A stretch of DNA of 64,000 bases from Kuafuiihalomonas sp964473255 (GCA_964473255.1 CAYYOT010000006.1:51717-115716); one strand, 5' to 3'; positions 7,654-20,106 are shown, numbered from the stretch's first letter. A program made the numbers and translations. Notes: generated from the sequence alone by a model not told the origin.

Positions 7654-9276
7654 GTGGCGGAGCAGCGGATCGATCGCTTCATCGAGGCGATGCATCGAAA
7701 GCAGGCGCAGTACCTGGTTTTCGGGACCGGTGATCCGGTCAAGATTCGGGTGGACGGCGTGGACCGAGTCATCCTCGACAAGCCGGTCCGCACGGACCAG
7801 ATCGTCGCTCTGCTGGAGCCGCTGACCGCTCAATTGGGCGGCGACCAAGAGTTTCGGTACGACAGTCCGACCGGGCCGGTCAGCGTGCAGGTTCGAGCCA
7901 GCGGACAGCGCCTGCACGCTTTGATTCGCCCCACCGAAGACGCTGCTCCCGTCGCGCCCTCGGACGAGGGCCTGGAGCTCATGAGCAATGCGGCGCCGAT
8001 GTCCGCCGGGGCGTACGGCTCGGCGGCGGGTATGGCGCATTCTGCGCCGGAGGTGGTCGGTAGTGCGGTCGAGCAGCCCGCCACCGCTCCGCCGGCGGTC
8101 ATCGCCGGAGTTGCGGAGTCGCCTCCCGCTCCTCAGGCCGTCCCTTCCGAGGCGGCCCCAGCCCGTGTTCCCGAAGCGGTGGCCGGAGAGCCGCAGATCA
8201 ACCGGATTCTCCGGCAGCTCGTGCAGGAAGGCGGGTCCGACCTGCACCTCACTTCCAAGCAGGCGCCGAAGTTCCGCAAGGATGGAGACATCCGCGACCT
8301 CCCCGGGTGGTCCGTGCTGGACTCCGATCAGATCGAGGGCTGGATGAAGGAGGTCGCGCACGAGATGGCGCGGGACCAGTACTACGAGGTCCACGACGCC
8401 GACTTCGCCCACGAGATCCCCGGGGTCGCCCGCTTTCGCATGAACTGGTTCTTGGACCGATGCGGGTCCGGCGCGGTGATGCGGACCATCCCCAGCAAGA
8501 TCCTGACCGCCGACCAGCTCGGACTGCCTCCGGTCATCCGCCGCTTTTGTCAGCTCCCCAAGGGCCTCGTGGTGGTCACCGGTCCCACGGGTTCGGGCAA
8601 GTCCACGACGCTGGCCGCGATGGTGGACCTGATCAACAAATCCAGGTCGGACCACATCATCACCATCGAAGATCCGGTGGAGTTCGTTCATCAGTCCCAG
8701 AAGTGCTTGGTGAATCAGCGCGAGGTTCACACCCACACCAAGTCGTTCTCGGCAGCCCTCCGCGCGGCGCTTCGCGAGGACCCCGACATCGTCCTCGTCG
8801 GGGAGATGCGGGACCTGGAGACGGTGCACATCGCCATCGAGACCGCGGAGACCGGACACTTGGTGTTCGGGACGCTCCACACGAATACGGCGCCCAGTAC
8901 CGTCGACCGCATCATCGACCAGTTTCCCACCGACCATCAGGCGCAGATCCGCGTGATGCTTTCGGAGTCCCTCAAGGGTGTGGTGGCTCAGACCCTGTGC
9001 AAGAAGATCGGAGGTGGACGCGTGGCGTGCCTCGAGATCCTGGTCGTGAACAACGCCGTCTCCAACCTGATCCGCGACGGAAAGACCTTTCAGATACCCA
9101 GCATCATGCAGACGGCGAAAGGGCAGGGCATGCTCACCCAGCCAGACCACATGATGCAGCTGGTGAAGGAAGGCAAAGTGGCCCCCCATGAGGCGTACGC
9201 CAAGGCGGTCGACCAGCAGAACATGAAGCAGGTGCTGGAGCGGGCCGGGTACGAGATCCCCTCAGCCTCCGGATAA
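7654..9276 (+). CDS. pilT: PilT-type twitching motility ATPase with duplicated N-domain
   Basis: 540 residues from a GTG start; usual PilT is about 350-400. The C-terminal part is a complete PilT/PilU: S-D-L-H-L entry, Walker A G-P-T-G-S-G-K-S-T-T, Asp box E-D-P-V-E-F-V-H, Walker B V-G-E-M-R-D-L-E-T and His box F-G-T-L-H-T-N-T-A. The first 95 residues look like a second, degenerate copy of the N-terminal PAS-like domain (F-G-T-G-D-P-V-K-I-R-V-D-G against the later S-K-Q-A-P-K-F-R-K-D-G). A Pro/Ala-rich linker of about 80 residues joins them. It powers type IV pilus retraction. Pilus genes are not in the window, so it may be one of several PilT paralogues. Confidence 0.9.
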   Translation: MAEQRIDRFIEAMHRKQAQYLVFGTGDPVKIRVDGVDRVILDKPVRTDQIVALLEPLTAQLGGDQEFRYDSPTGPVSVQVRASGQRLHALIRPTEDAAPVAPSDEGLELMSNAAPMSAGAYGSAAGMAHSAPEVVGSAVEQPATAPPAVIAGVAESPPAPQAVPSEAAPARVPEAVAGEPQINRILRQLVQEGGSDLHLTSKQAPKFRKDGDIRDLPGWSVLDSDQIEGWMKEVAHEMARDQYYEVHDADFAHEIPGVARFRMNWFLDRCGSGAVMRTIPSKILTADQLGLPPVIRRFCQLPKGLVVVTGPTGSGKSTTLAAMVDLINKSRSDHIITIEDPVEFVHQSQKCLVNQREVHTHTKSFSAALRAALREDPDIVLVGEMRDLETVHIAIETAETGHLVFGTLHTNTAPSTVDRIIDQFPTDHQAQIRVMLSESLKGVVAQTLCKKIGGGRVACLEILVVNNAVSNLIRDGKTFQIPSIMQTAKGQGMLTQPDHMMQLVKEGKVAPHEAYAKAVDQQNMKQVLERAGYEIPSASG

Positions 9277-9581
9277 GCCCTCTGGGGAGGGGCTCGGCGC
9301 GGTGCGTACGGCGTTGAGGACGGATGCCGCAACTTCGAACGATATCGGGGCGTTGCGGTCCCGCCATGATCCACAGGTTTTCCAGGCCTGTGGATGGAGA
9401 TTCTCAAGGCATTGTAAACACTCCCTTTTCCCGGGCGGTGAGCCTGGAGGCGAAGTGGACAAACAAATCACGGACAGGTCCCCGTCACGGGATTGACGCA
9501 AAGACCGCTCTATGGCCGCCCACTCGAGGGAGCCCGGACGAGAGCCGGGCCGTCATTCCGACGCTGCGGTCTGAATTCGTC
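9277..9581. other. Intergenic gap between pilT and the UbiA gene
   Basis: 305 bp with no convincing gene. Both flanking genes end here (convergent). The notable element is the 9-bp inverted repeat listed separately. A small GC hairpin (GCCCGG at 9532-9537, CCGGGC at 9545-9550) lies 30 bp past the UbiA stop but lacks a T-run, so it is at best a weak terminator. Confidence 0.5.
9369..9395. repeat. Perfect inverted repeat resembling paired DnaA-box halves
   Basis: ATCCACAGG, a 9-nt spacer (TTTTCCAGG), then CCTGTGGAT. The arms are perfect over 9 bp. Each contains a TCCACA/TGTGGA core similar to the DnaA box TTATCCACA (8 of 9 bases match on one side). It could be a protein-binding site or a stem-loop; the gap has no other function assigned. 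Confidence 0.55.
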
Positions 9582-10451
9582 TCACGGCGTCCCGGAGATC
9601 CGGGCGTAGATCAGGGCCGCGGTCAGAAAACCGACGAACGCGAGTGAAGCCGAGTACTTGAGGCGCATCACCACCCGGTACTCCTCCGAAGATCCCTGGA
9701 GCCGACTCAGGGTCCGTGCCGTGATGAGTCCCCCCGCGGTCCCGGCGATCAGGAAGCCCAGCCCGAGGTCCGCGCGCCGCGAAGCCAACGCCGCCGAGGT
9801 CAGGAGCAGTCCGACCGGGTAGGAGGCGGCGAAGAAGCGCTTCACGCCTTCGAGACCGAAGTGCACGGCAAAGCTCAGGTCCCCCCGTTCTCGGTCCTCC
9901 TCGATCTGGAAGACCTGGGAGACGGGATACATCGACAGCAGGAGCGTCGCCGTGCCGAGCCCCCCCACCACGGTCCGGCCGTCGATGCCGAAGTCTCCGG
10001 CAGCGAGGTAGCCCATGAGGAAGGTGTTGGTCCCCGTGCCGACTCCCACCGCGACCAGGCTGAGCACGGGGCTCGATTTCCAGCGGAACGGTGGGGCGCT
10101 GTAGAGCACGGAGAGCACCATGGTCAGCACGTAGAGCCCGACGAAGACCGCCCCCTCCCGCCACGCGAGCACAAGACCTGCGAGCTGCACGATGATCGAA
10201 GCCGGCAGCATCCAGCCATCCAGCGGCGGCGGATTCTCGATGCCCCCGATCGGTCCCTCGTCTTCGTCGAAGTACGAGTTGAACGCGGTGATGCCTCCGT
10301 TCAAGAGGAGGTGGACCGAGAGAAACTGAAGAATGAACTCTCGCGGTGTCTGCAGCGGCTGGAAAAGACCTCCGACCAGATAGCCACCGGACAGCACGAA
10401 CACCTGATAGTGCCAGCGTAGGTGGACGAAGAAATGCCAGAGGCTACGCAC
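9582..10451 (-). CDS. UbiA-family prenyltransferase
   Basis: 289 residues, about eight predicted membrane segments. The first aspartate-rich motif is N-S-Y-F-D-E-D-E-G followed by I-G-G-I-E-N-P-P, and the second is Q-I-E-E-D-R-E-R-G-D, the two Mg-diphosphate sites of UbiA enzymes. It therefore joins a polyprenyl chain to an unknown acceptor in the membrane. The motif is not that of bacteriochlorophyll synthase (N-D-x-x-D-x-x-x-E-P-x-R-P), so BchG is less likely even though the organism is probably phototrophic. The start overlaps the murI stop by 8 bp, suggesting co-transcription. Confidence 0.8.
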   Translation of the reverse strand: MRSLWHFFVHLRWHYQVFVLSGGYLVGGLFQPLQTPREFILQFLSVHLLLNGGITAFNSYFDEDEGPIGGIENPPPLDGWMLPASIIVQLAGLVLAWREGAVFVGLYVLTMVLSVLYSAPPFRWKSSPVLSLVAVGVGTGTNTFLMGYLAAGDFGIDGRTVVGGLGTATLLLSMYPVSQVFQIEEDRERGDLSFAVHFGLEGVKRFFAASYPVGLLLTSAALASRRADLGLGFLIAGTAGGLITARTLSRLQGSSEEYRVVMRLKYSASLAFVGFLTAALIYARISGTP

Positions 10452-11313
10452 AGCGCGAGTCGAGTTGCAGGGTAGCCTGCGACCCGGCAGGGTCGTGGAC
10501 GGAGCGCCACTCGAGGCGCCCGAGCCGCGGCGACAGGTCGGGGGCGAACGTCTCCAGCTGGCGGGCCAGCCGCGCCGGCGACCCGGTCGTGAAGATCTGG
10601 GGAGTCAGGAGCTCCTCGGCGGCTCGTACCCGCCCGTCGAGGCGGGCGAGGACCCCGTCCGCCGGATCGACGAAACCCACGGACGGGGCGAGTCGCTCGA
10701 GCGTGGCGCGCAAGAACGGATAGTGGGTGCAGCCCAAAATCACGACGTCCGCCTCCCAGGCCAAGAGTCTCTGCACGACGGGTTCGATGGCGCGTTCGGC
10801 CCTCGGACCGCTGAGTTCTCCGGCTTCGACTAGGGGAACGAACGCCGGACAAGCCACGGACAAGCATGCGGCGCCGGCGGCGGTCAGCGTGCGGTCGTAG
10901 GCACCTGAGCGGATCGTGCCCTGCGTGGCGATCACCGCGATGCGTCCGGTCCTGGAAGCGGTCAGCGCGAGCTCACAGCCGAACTCGACCATCCCCCAGA
11001 CGCGGTCCGCTCCGTGGCGCCTGCGGGCTTCGTCCAGGGCGGTGGCCGACGAGATGTTGCAGGCCATGACCACCTGGTCGACGCCTCGTTCGAAGAGAAA
11101 GGTCGTCTGGGCCAGGGCGAAGCCGCGGATCTCCTCCAGCGGTCGGCCGCCATAGGGAACGTGCGCTTGGTCGGCAACCATGACCGTCGGCCACCGCGGG
11201 CGGTGGCCGACGATCGGCGCCAGGACCGTGAGGCCGCCGACCCCAGAGTCGAACAGGCCAACGCCACCGGGCAGGACCGGGGTAAGAGGTCGATGAGTTG
11301 CGAGGTCGGACAA
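10444..11313 (-). CDS. murI: Glutamate racemase
   Basis: 289 residues from TTG at 11313, chosen because no ATG exists near the conserved start and an AGGG stands 8 bp upstream. Family motifs are F-D-S-G-V-G-G-L-T-V, V-P-Y-G, the first catalytic Cys in M-A-C-N-I-S-S-A, and the second in L-G-C-T-H-Y-P. It converts L-glutamate to D-glutamate for peptidoglycan. In most enzymes the first Cys motif is A-C-N-T-A-S; here it is C-N-I-S-S, a mild variation. It overlaps the UbiA-like gene and is divergent from the NUDIX gene. Confidence 0.9.
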   Translation of the reverse strand: MSDLATHRPLTPVLPGGVGLFDSGVGGLTVLAPIVGHRPRWPTVMVADQAHVPYGGRPLEEIRGFALAQTTFLFERGVDQVVMACNISSATALDEARRRHGADRVWGMVEFGCELALTASRTGRIAVIATQGTIRSGAYDRTLTAAGAACLSVACPAFVPLVEAGELSGPRAERAIEPVVQRLLAWEADVVILGCTHYPFLRATLERLAPSVGFVDPADGVLARLDGRVRAAEELLTPQIFTTGSPARLARQLETFAPDLSPRLGRLEWRSVHDPAGSQATLQLDSRCA

Positions 11314-11424
11314 GGCTCGAGCCCTTTCATCGCTACTCTGCTTGGCCGATGTCGTAAACACTTCGGTGGTCGAAGTCGGCCCGCCCTTGCGGTCCTGCGT
11401 CGCTTCTGGGACCTGACCCGAAGG

Positions 11425-11982
11425 ATGGAACCTCGTCGTCGGCTCGTCGCCGAGCTCGAGCGCTACCGGGACCGGCACGGCACGGATTCGACGGTCGAGC
11501 GATTCATGACCTTCGTCGCCGGCCACCCACAGGCTCTGGATCGGTCCACGGTTACCGGGCACGTGACCGCTTCGGCCTGGGTGGTCGACCCCGCTGCCCA
11601 GGCGGCGGTCTTGATCCGCCATCCCAAGCTCGAGCGGTGGCTCCAGCCGGGCGGACACATCGAAGCCGGGGAGACGACCGTCGAGGCGAGCCTCCGTGAG
11701 GCCCGCGAGGAAACCGGACTCGTCGACGTGTTCGTCGCATCGGAGCGTGTCTTCGACTTGGACATCCACGAGATTCCGGCTCGCGGGAGCGAGTCGGCGC
11801 ACCTCCACTACGACGTGCGGCATCTCCTCTACGCCCGGCGGACGGACGAGCCGCGCGCCAACGCTGAGGTTTCTCAGGTCGAGTGGGTCGACTGGGACCG
11901 CCTAGCGACGCGAACGACGGAGTGGTCGGTCTTGCGGTTGGCCGTCCGCTGCGCACAAACGTACGACGGTGAATTGCCTTGA
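11425..11982 (+). CDS. NUDIX hydrolase
   Basis: 185 residues from the ATG at 11425. The Nudix box is complete: G-G-H-I-E-A-G-E then a seven-residue gap, R-E-A-R-E-E-T-G-L. A W-L-Q-P-G-G-H strand precedes it. Members hydrolyse nucleoside diphosphate-linked compounds and the substrate cannot be told from sequence. The N-terminal 60 residues are helical. It ends 32 bp before gcvP and is probably co-transcribed with it. Confidence 0.85.
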   Translation: MEPRRRLVAELERYRDRHGTDSTVERFMTFVAGHPQALDRSTVTGHVTASAWVVDPAAQAAVLIRHPKLERWLQPGGHIEAGETTVEASLREAREETGLVDVFVASERVFDLDIHEIPARGSESAHLHYDVRHLLYARRTDEPRANAEVSQVEWVDWDRLATRTTEWSVLRLAVRCAQTYDGELP

Positions 11983-12014
11983 AGATCCCGGATAGCGCGG
12001 ATAAACGCCCGTCC

Positions 12015-14882
<2,868 letters not shown>

Positions 14883-14944
14883 GAACGCTCTTTCTCGACC
14901 GAGATCGTTTGCGAGAAAGGCGACCGGACATTACAAACCCGGTC

Positions 14945-15871
14945 ATGACCTTGAGCGAAGAGCTCCGTCAGGAGCTTCAGACCCTGGTTGCCACGAACCC
15001 GGTCGTTCTCTTCATGAAGGGGAAGCGCCGGATGCCGCAGTGCGGATTCTCGGCGCAGGTGGTTCAGATCCTCGACGAGGTCCTCGAGGACTACGAAACC
15101 GTCAACGTCCTCGAGAATCCCGGGATTCGAGAGGGCATCAAGGCATTCTCGGACTGGCCGACGATCCCTCAGCTGTACGTCAAAGGGCAGTTCCTCGGCG
15201 GGTGCGACATCGTCGTTCAGATGTATCAAAACGGCGACCTGCACCAGGCTCTCGGCGTCGAAGTGCCCGACGTCGCCTCACCCGAGCTCACGATCACGCC
15301 CGCGGCGGCGGAAAACCTCCTGCCGGCCCTCCAGCAGGCCGGGCCGGGTCACCGAGTTCGGGTCAGCATCTCGGCGAGCTTTCATCCGGGACTCGAGGTC
15401 GACGGGCCACGCCCCGGCGACTTCGAGCTCGAATCGTCCGGCGTACCGCTGCTCATCGACCGAATGAGCGCTTCCCGGGCCAACGGACTGCTCATCGACT
15501 TCGTTCCCGGGGAGTCGGGAGGCTTTCGGATCGACAATCCGAACGAGCCGCCGCGCGTGAGAGAAATGCAGCCGGAGGAGCTCCTTCGTCGTCAGCAGTC
15601 GGGCGATCCATTTGAGTTGATCGACGTTCGCACGCCCGAGGAGCGAGAGACGGCGTCGATCGAGGGCAGCACGCTTCTCACGGCGGAAGAGGACGCTCGG
15701 ATCGACCAGCTCGACAAGGACGTCCCGCTCGTTTTCTTCTGTCACCACGGGAATCGGAGTCTCAAGGCGGCCCAGAACTTTCTGGCTCGTGGATTCCGCA
15801 GGGTCTACAACCTCCGCGGCGGAATCGATGCTTGGGCTCTTCGCGTCGACACCAGCGTACCGCGTTACTGA
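14945..15871 (+). CDS. Three-domain fusion: CGFS glutaredoxin, IscA-like, rhodanese
   Basis: 308 residues. Residues 1-105 are a monothiol glutaredoxin (Grx4 type) with the Fe-S binding C-G-F-S motif and the W-P-T-I-P-Q-L-Y strand. Residues about 118-205 follow an A-type carrier (HesB/IscA) pattern, starting I-T-P-A-A-A and ending G-F-R-I-D-N-P-N, but have none of the three cysteines that bind the cluster. Residues about 210-308 are a rhodanese domain with the active Cys in F-C-H-H-G-N-R-S. It probably handles Fe-S or sulfur transfer in the cytoplasm. It starts 62 bp after gcvP. Confidence 0.85.
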   Translation: MTLSEELRQELQTLVATNPVVLFMKGKRRMPQCGFSAQVVQILDEVLEDYETVNVLENPGIREGIKAFSDWPTIPQLYVKGQFLGGCDIVVQMYQNGDLHQALGVEVPDVASPELTITPAAAENLLPALQQAGPGHRVRVSISASFHPGLEVDGPRPGDFELESSGVPLLIDRMSASRANGLLIDFVPGESGGFRIDNPNEPPRVREMQPEELLRRQQSGDPFELIDVRTPEERETASIEGSTLLTAEEDARIDQLDKDVPLVFFCHHGNRSLKAAQNFLARGFRRVYNLRGGIDAWALRVDTSVPRY

Positions 15872-15913
15872 CGGCTGGACCACCGGGCGCCCCAGTCCCG
15901 GACGGTACGGCTG

Positions 15914-16687
15914 ATGTCGGCTCCCACCGTCAATCTGATGGGGATGGAGCTGGCGACCCTGACCCAGGACGAGCTCCTCGACCACATGTTCGCCGAGCTT
16001 CGAGCTGGGCGCGGGGGCTGGCTGGTGACCGCCAACCTCGACTTCCTTCGCCGCTACTCGAAGACCCCTCGGTTTCGCGAGCTCTACGCGGGGGCCGACT
16101 TGCGGGTCGCGGACGGCATGCCGCTCGTCTGGGCGGCCCGTCTCCAGGGCGATGAGTGCCCGGAACGCGTGACGGGCGCGACCCTGGTCGAGACGCTCGC
16201 TCAGCGCTCGGCTCGGGAAGGCCGGCGATTGGCTCTCCTCGGCGGCGTCGGTGGCGCGGCCGAGGAAACGGCTGACCGATGGCAGCGACGCTTCTCCGAT
16301 CTGCAGGTGGCGGGTACGCGGGAGCCGTGGATCGATAGTCCACCGACCGAGGCCCAGGTTCGAGAAGAGGCCGACTGGGTTCAGACGATCGCGCCGGATG
16401 TCCTACTGGTAGGTCTTGGGTCACCAAAGCAGGAGTATCTCATCCGAGCTCTACGCCCCGCGTTTCCTGGATGTTGGATGGTCGGGGTGGGAATCAGCTT
16501 CAGCTTCGCTTCCGGACGGCTCCGGAGGGCGCCCATGTGGATGCAGGCCGCGGGGTTGGAGTGGACGACCCGTTTGGCTGCCGAGCCGCGGCGCCTCGCC
16601 CGTCGCTACCTCTGGGAGGACCTGCCGTTTGCTGGCGAGCTCTTCGCGCGCTCCGCCTGGGTACGCATTCGACGGCGCTTCGGGTAA
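15914..16687 (+). CDS. WecG/TagA/CpsF family glycosyltransferase
   Basis: 257 residues. Conserved features of the family are T-A-N-L-D-F-L, V-A-D-G-M-P-L-V-W-A-A, L-G-S-P-K-Q-E and the final G-L-E-W-x-x-R-L-x-x-E-P-R-R-L-x-x-R-Y. These enzymes transfer N-acetylmannosamine-type sugars to a lipid-linked acceptor at the inner membrane during surface polysaccharide synthesis. No other polysaccharide gene is nearby, so the polymer is unknown. It starts 42 bp after the glutaredoxin fusion gene. Confidence 0.85.
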   Translation: MSAPTVNLMGMELATLTQDELLDHMFAELRAGRGGWLVTANLDFLRRYSKTPRFRELYAGADLRVADGMPLVWAARLQGDECPERVTGATLVETLAQRSAREGRRLALLGGVGGAAEETADRWQRRFSDLQVAGTREPWIDSPPTEAQVREEADWVQTIAPDVLLVGLGSPKQEYLIRALRPAFPGCWMVGVGISFSFASGRLRRAPMWMQAAGLEWTTRLAAEPRRLARRYLWEDLPFAGELFARSAWVRIRRRFG

Positions 16688-16698
16688 AACTACGCTGG

Positions 16699-17382
<684 letters not shown>

Positions 17383-18975
17383 TCACGCCCGCTGGCCGGT
17401 CGCCGGTGTCGCGTCCAGCGGTTCCGGCGTAGTGACGTAGACGACGTCATCGCCTTCGAGGCGAGCCATGAAGACGGTGGCGGCGCAGTCGCCGACCACG
17501 TTGGTCGCGGTGCGGAACATGTCGAGGAGCCGATCGATACCGAGGATCAAGGCCAGGCCCTCGCTGGGTACACCCACGGACGTGAGGACCATCGCCAAGG
17601 TGACCAGGCCCGCTCCGGGCACACCCGCGGCACCTACCGAAGCCAGGGTCGCGGAGGTGATGATGGTGATCTGCTGACTGAGCGTGAGATCGAAGGCGTA
17701 GATCTGAGCGATGAAGATCGCGGCTACGCCCTGGTACAGGGCCGTACCGTCCATGTTGACCGTGGCCCCCAGCGGCAAGACGAAGCTGCTCACGCTGTTG
17801 CTGACGTTGAGGTTGTCCTCGACGCACTCCTTGCTCACGGGCAGGGTTGCCGACGAACTCGAGGTGGAGAAAGCGAGCAGCAGTGCGGGTCGGATCCCCT
17901 TGATGAAGAGCGGGAACGAGAATCGGGCTCCAAAATGGACGATCGAACCGTAAGTGAGCGCGGCGTGGGCGAAGAGGCCAGCCAGAACCACGAATGCGTA
18001 GGCCACGAGCGCGGTCAAGACCGACAGCCCGGTCGTACCCACGACCTTGAAGAGCAGGGCGGCCACTCCCAGCGGGGCGAGCTTCATGGCGATGTGGACC
18101 AGCATCACCATGGCGTCATTGGCCGTCGAGAGAAGGCCTACGAAGGGCTTCGAGTGCTCCGTACCCAGGAGGGTCAGCGCGATGCCGAACATCAGGGCGA
18201 AGAAGATGACTTGGAGCATGTCTCCCTCGGCCAGTGAGGCGACCGGGTTGCTGGGGACCACCGAGATCACCTGATCGACGAACGAGGGGGCATCGACGGC
18301 CCGGTCCATGGTCGTCGATGCCTCGCCTTCGTAGGTGGCGAGCAGCGCGGCGCGGTCGGTCTCGCTCAGGAACGCGCCGGGCCGAAGCATGTTGGCGAGC
18401 GAAACACCGATGGTGAGCGAGACGACGGTTGTGCCCATGAAGAGCCCCAGTGTGCGCCCGCCCAACCGACCGAGGCGACGAACGTCGCCGAGCGAGGCGA
18501 CACCGACCACCAAGGAGAAGAACACCAGGGGCACGACGACCATCTTTATGAGGGCCAAGAACAAGCGTCCGATCCATTCGGTGCCATCGACCAGTGACTG
18601 TCCCAGTCCCGAGTAGAGGCGCGCACCCGGGTGATCGACCCGCACCCAGCCCCGGACCGAAGTCCCCGCTTCGAGCTTTTCGGCGGCTGCCACTCCGTCG
18701 CGGCGGAGTCGCAAGAGCTTCTGGGCGTTGAGGCGAACCTGAATCTCGACCCAGCCGTCCTGGGTCTCCAGGAGCCGGGCCCGGTCCACGACGGGAGCCC
18801 AAAAGACTTCGGGCGTTTCGATGCTCGGCCCCTCGCGGACGGGAACGTGTCCGCTGAAGTCGACCGCCGTCGGAGCGAGAAGGGCGGAATTCGGTCCGAC
18901 CAGGAGGCCGAGTGCCGTCCCGACCGCCATACCGATCAAGATCTTCGTGTAGAGCTGCATCGGGCGCCGCGCCAT
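17383..18975 (-). CDS. Dicarboxylate/amino acid:cation symporter with an inserted domain
   Basis: 530 residues; normal DAACS/GltP proteins are about 420-450. The core has the expected membrane segments and the S-S-S-S-A-T-L-P hairpin, the N-M-D-G-T-A-L-Y motif and the late G-V-P-G-A-G-L-V-T segment that bind substrate and Na+. The extra length is a soluble segment of roughly 90 residues between the first membrane helix (I-G-M-A-V-G-T-A-L-G) and the second, rich in charged residues and short beta strands (V-E-I-Q-V-R-L). It should import glutamate, aspartate or C4-dicarboxylates. Confidence 0.88.
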   Translation of the reverse strand: MARRPMQLYTKILIGMAVGTALGLLVGPNSALLAPTAVDFSGHVPVREGPSIETPEVFWAPVVDRARLLETQDGWVEIQVRLNAQKLLRLRRDGVAAAEKLEAGTSVRGWVRVDHPGARLYSGLGQSLVDGTEWIGRLFLALIKMVVVPLVFFSLVVGVASLGDVRRLGRLGGRTLGLFMGTTVVSLTIGVSLANMLRPGAFLSETDRAALLATYEGEASTTMDRAVDAPSFVDQVISVVPSNPVASLAEGDMLQVIFFALMFGIALTLLGTEHSKPFVGLLSTANDAMVMLVHIAMKLAPLGVAALLFKVVGTTGLSVLTALVAYAFVVLAGLFAHAALTYGSIVHFGARFSFPLFIKGIRPALLLAFSTSSSSATLPVSKECVEDNLNVSNSVSSFVLPLGATVNMDGTALYQGVAAIFIAQIYAFDLTLSQQITIITSATLASVGAAGVPGAGLVTLAMVLTSVGVPSEGLALILGIDRLLDMFRTATNVVGDCAATVFMARLEGDDVVYVTTPEPLDATPATGQRA

Positions 18976-19034
18976 CAGCGATCAAGATAGCATCAGTGCT
19001 GGGGAGGGGTGCTCTCGTTTGTTAGCCTGTAAGC

Positions 19035-19502
19035 ATGGCCCGTCCAAACCTGCCCCTGATCGACGCGCTTCGGATCACGGCGCAGCGCCTGGCCGAGGGC
19101 GCTGACTATCGATGGACCCACATGGGGAGCTGCAACTGCGGCCATCTCGCCCAGACGGTGACGCGTCTCGACCGGGCGAGCCTCCATCGGATGGCTCTGG
19201 AAAAGGCCGGGGATTGGTCGGAGCAGGCCCGGGACTACTGTCCCAATAGCGGGTACCCGCTGGACCACGTGATCCGGTCCCTGCTCGACCTCGGCCTCTC
19301 CACCAACGACCTCGCCGACCTGGAGCGGCTTCAGAACGACTCGGTTCGACGCCGGCTGCCACCCGGCGAGCGGGAACTCGACCACCGGGCACCGCAGGAC
19401 ACGGTCCGGTATCTGCGGGCCTGGGCCGACCTTCTGGAGGACCAGCTCGAGGCCGACCTCGCCCCTCGGGCCGTTGATGTCCGCGTGTTCGCGGCAAGCT
19501 GA
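19035..19502 (+). CDS. Hypothetical protein
   Basis: 155 residues, soluble, helical. It has a C-N-C-G-H motif near residue 33, a later D-Y-C-P, and the pattern L-D-H-V-I-R-S-L-L-D-L-G-L-S-T-x-D-L. The Cys/His set could bind a metal. No signal or membrane segment. It is divergent from the symporter (59 bp) and ends 3 bp before the next minus-strand stop. I do not recognise the family. Confidence 0.7.
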   Translation: MARPNLPLIDALRITAQRLAEGADYRWTHMGSCNCGHLAQTVTRLDRASLHRMALEKAGDWSEQARDYCPNSGYPLDHVIRSLLDLGLSTNDLADLERLQNDSVRRRLPPGERELDHRAPQDTVRYLRAWADLLEDQLEADLAPRAVDVRVFAAS

Positions 19503-19505
19503 GCG

Positions 19506-20090
19506 CTAGCCGCGGCAGATCTCATTGCAGAAGACTTCCTGCCCGCCGGGCGGGCACTCCGGGGTCAGGCGCTGGGTTGCGGTCAGCACGGTCTCGCCCT
19601 CTTCACCCAGCTCGACCTGAACTTCGAGGAGCTGGTCAGCTACCTCCACGCCGACCGGCGTGGGACAGAGGAACAAGTTGACGGCCGCGTCCATGATGAA
19701 TCGGCCCTCGCCCTCGGGCAGCCACTCGATGGTAAAGGGCACGCCGACCGAGACCAGGCGGTCGTCGGCCACGCGCCGCGCCCGTCGATTGAACGGGGAG
19801 CGCTCCCCCAGTACGGCGCGAGCCGCGGCGTTGATCCGGACGTGGATGGGGACATGGAAGCCCCCTTGTCCGCCCGGCTCGAGAGGGACGGCGACTCCGG
19901 GAACGAGCGAGAGGAAGCTCTCACCGTCGGGACTGGTCCCAATCTCGACCTGAGGCGAGCCGGCATCGAACGTCTCGACGTCGGAAAGGCCGCCATCGGC
20001 CCCCAGCCGGAAGTCACCCACGTTGCCGCAGGCGCCCACCATGACGCTGGAGCCGACGATCAGACCGACCGTACGTACAGCAGTCTTCAA
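19506..20090 (-). CDS. Putative lipoprotein, unknown function
   Basis: 194 residues if the TTG at 20090 is used; it lies 16 bp after the DUF2330 stop with a GAGGA upstream. An ATG at 20132 would overlap that gene. A signal with lipobox V-G-A-C at about residue 20 is followed by a beta-rich domain and ends with Cys pairs (C-P-P-G-G and C-N-E-I-C). It is probably in one operon with the DUF2330 gene and attached to the envelope. No family recognised. Confidence 0.65.
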   Translation of the reverse strand: MKTAVRTVGLIVGSSVMVGACGNVGDFRLGADGGLSDVETFDAGSPQVEIGTSPDGESFLSLVPGVAVPLEPGGQGGFHVPIHVRINAAARAVLGERSPFNRRARRVADDRLVSVGVPFTIEWLPEGEGRFIMDAAVNLFLCPTPVGVEVADQLLEVQVELGEEGETVLTATQRLTPECPPGGQEVFCNEICRG

Positions 20091-20106
20091 GCGGTCGAGT
20101 CCTCGG

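Noticed and set aside
7393..9189. The 598-residue minus-strand frame opposite pilT
   Set aside because: It is an antisense shadow of a clear PilT gene in high-GC DNA.
9582..10451. The UbiA-type gene as bacteriochlorophyll synthase (bchG)
   Set aside because: The Asp-rich motif does not follow the BchG/ChlG form and its neighbour is murI, not a bch gene.
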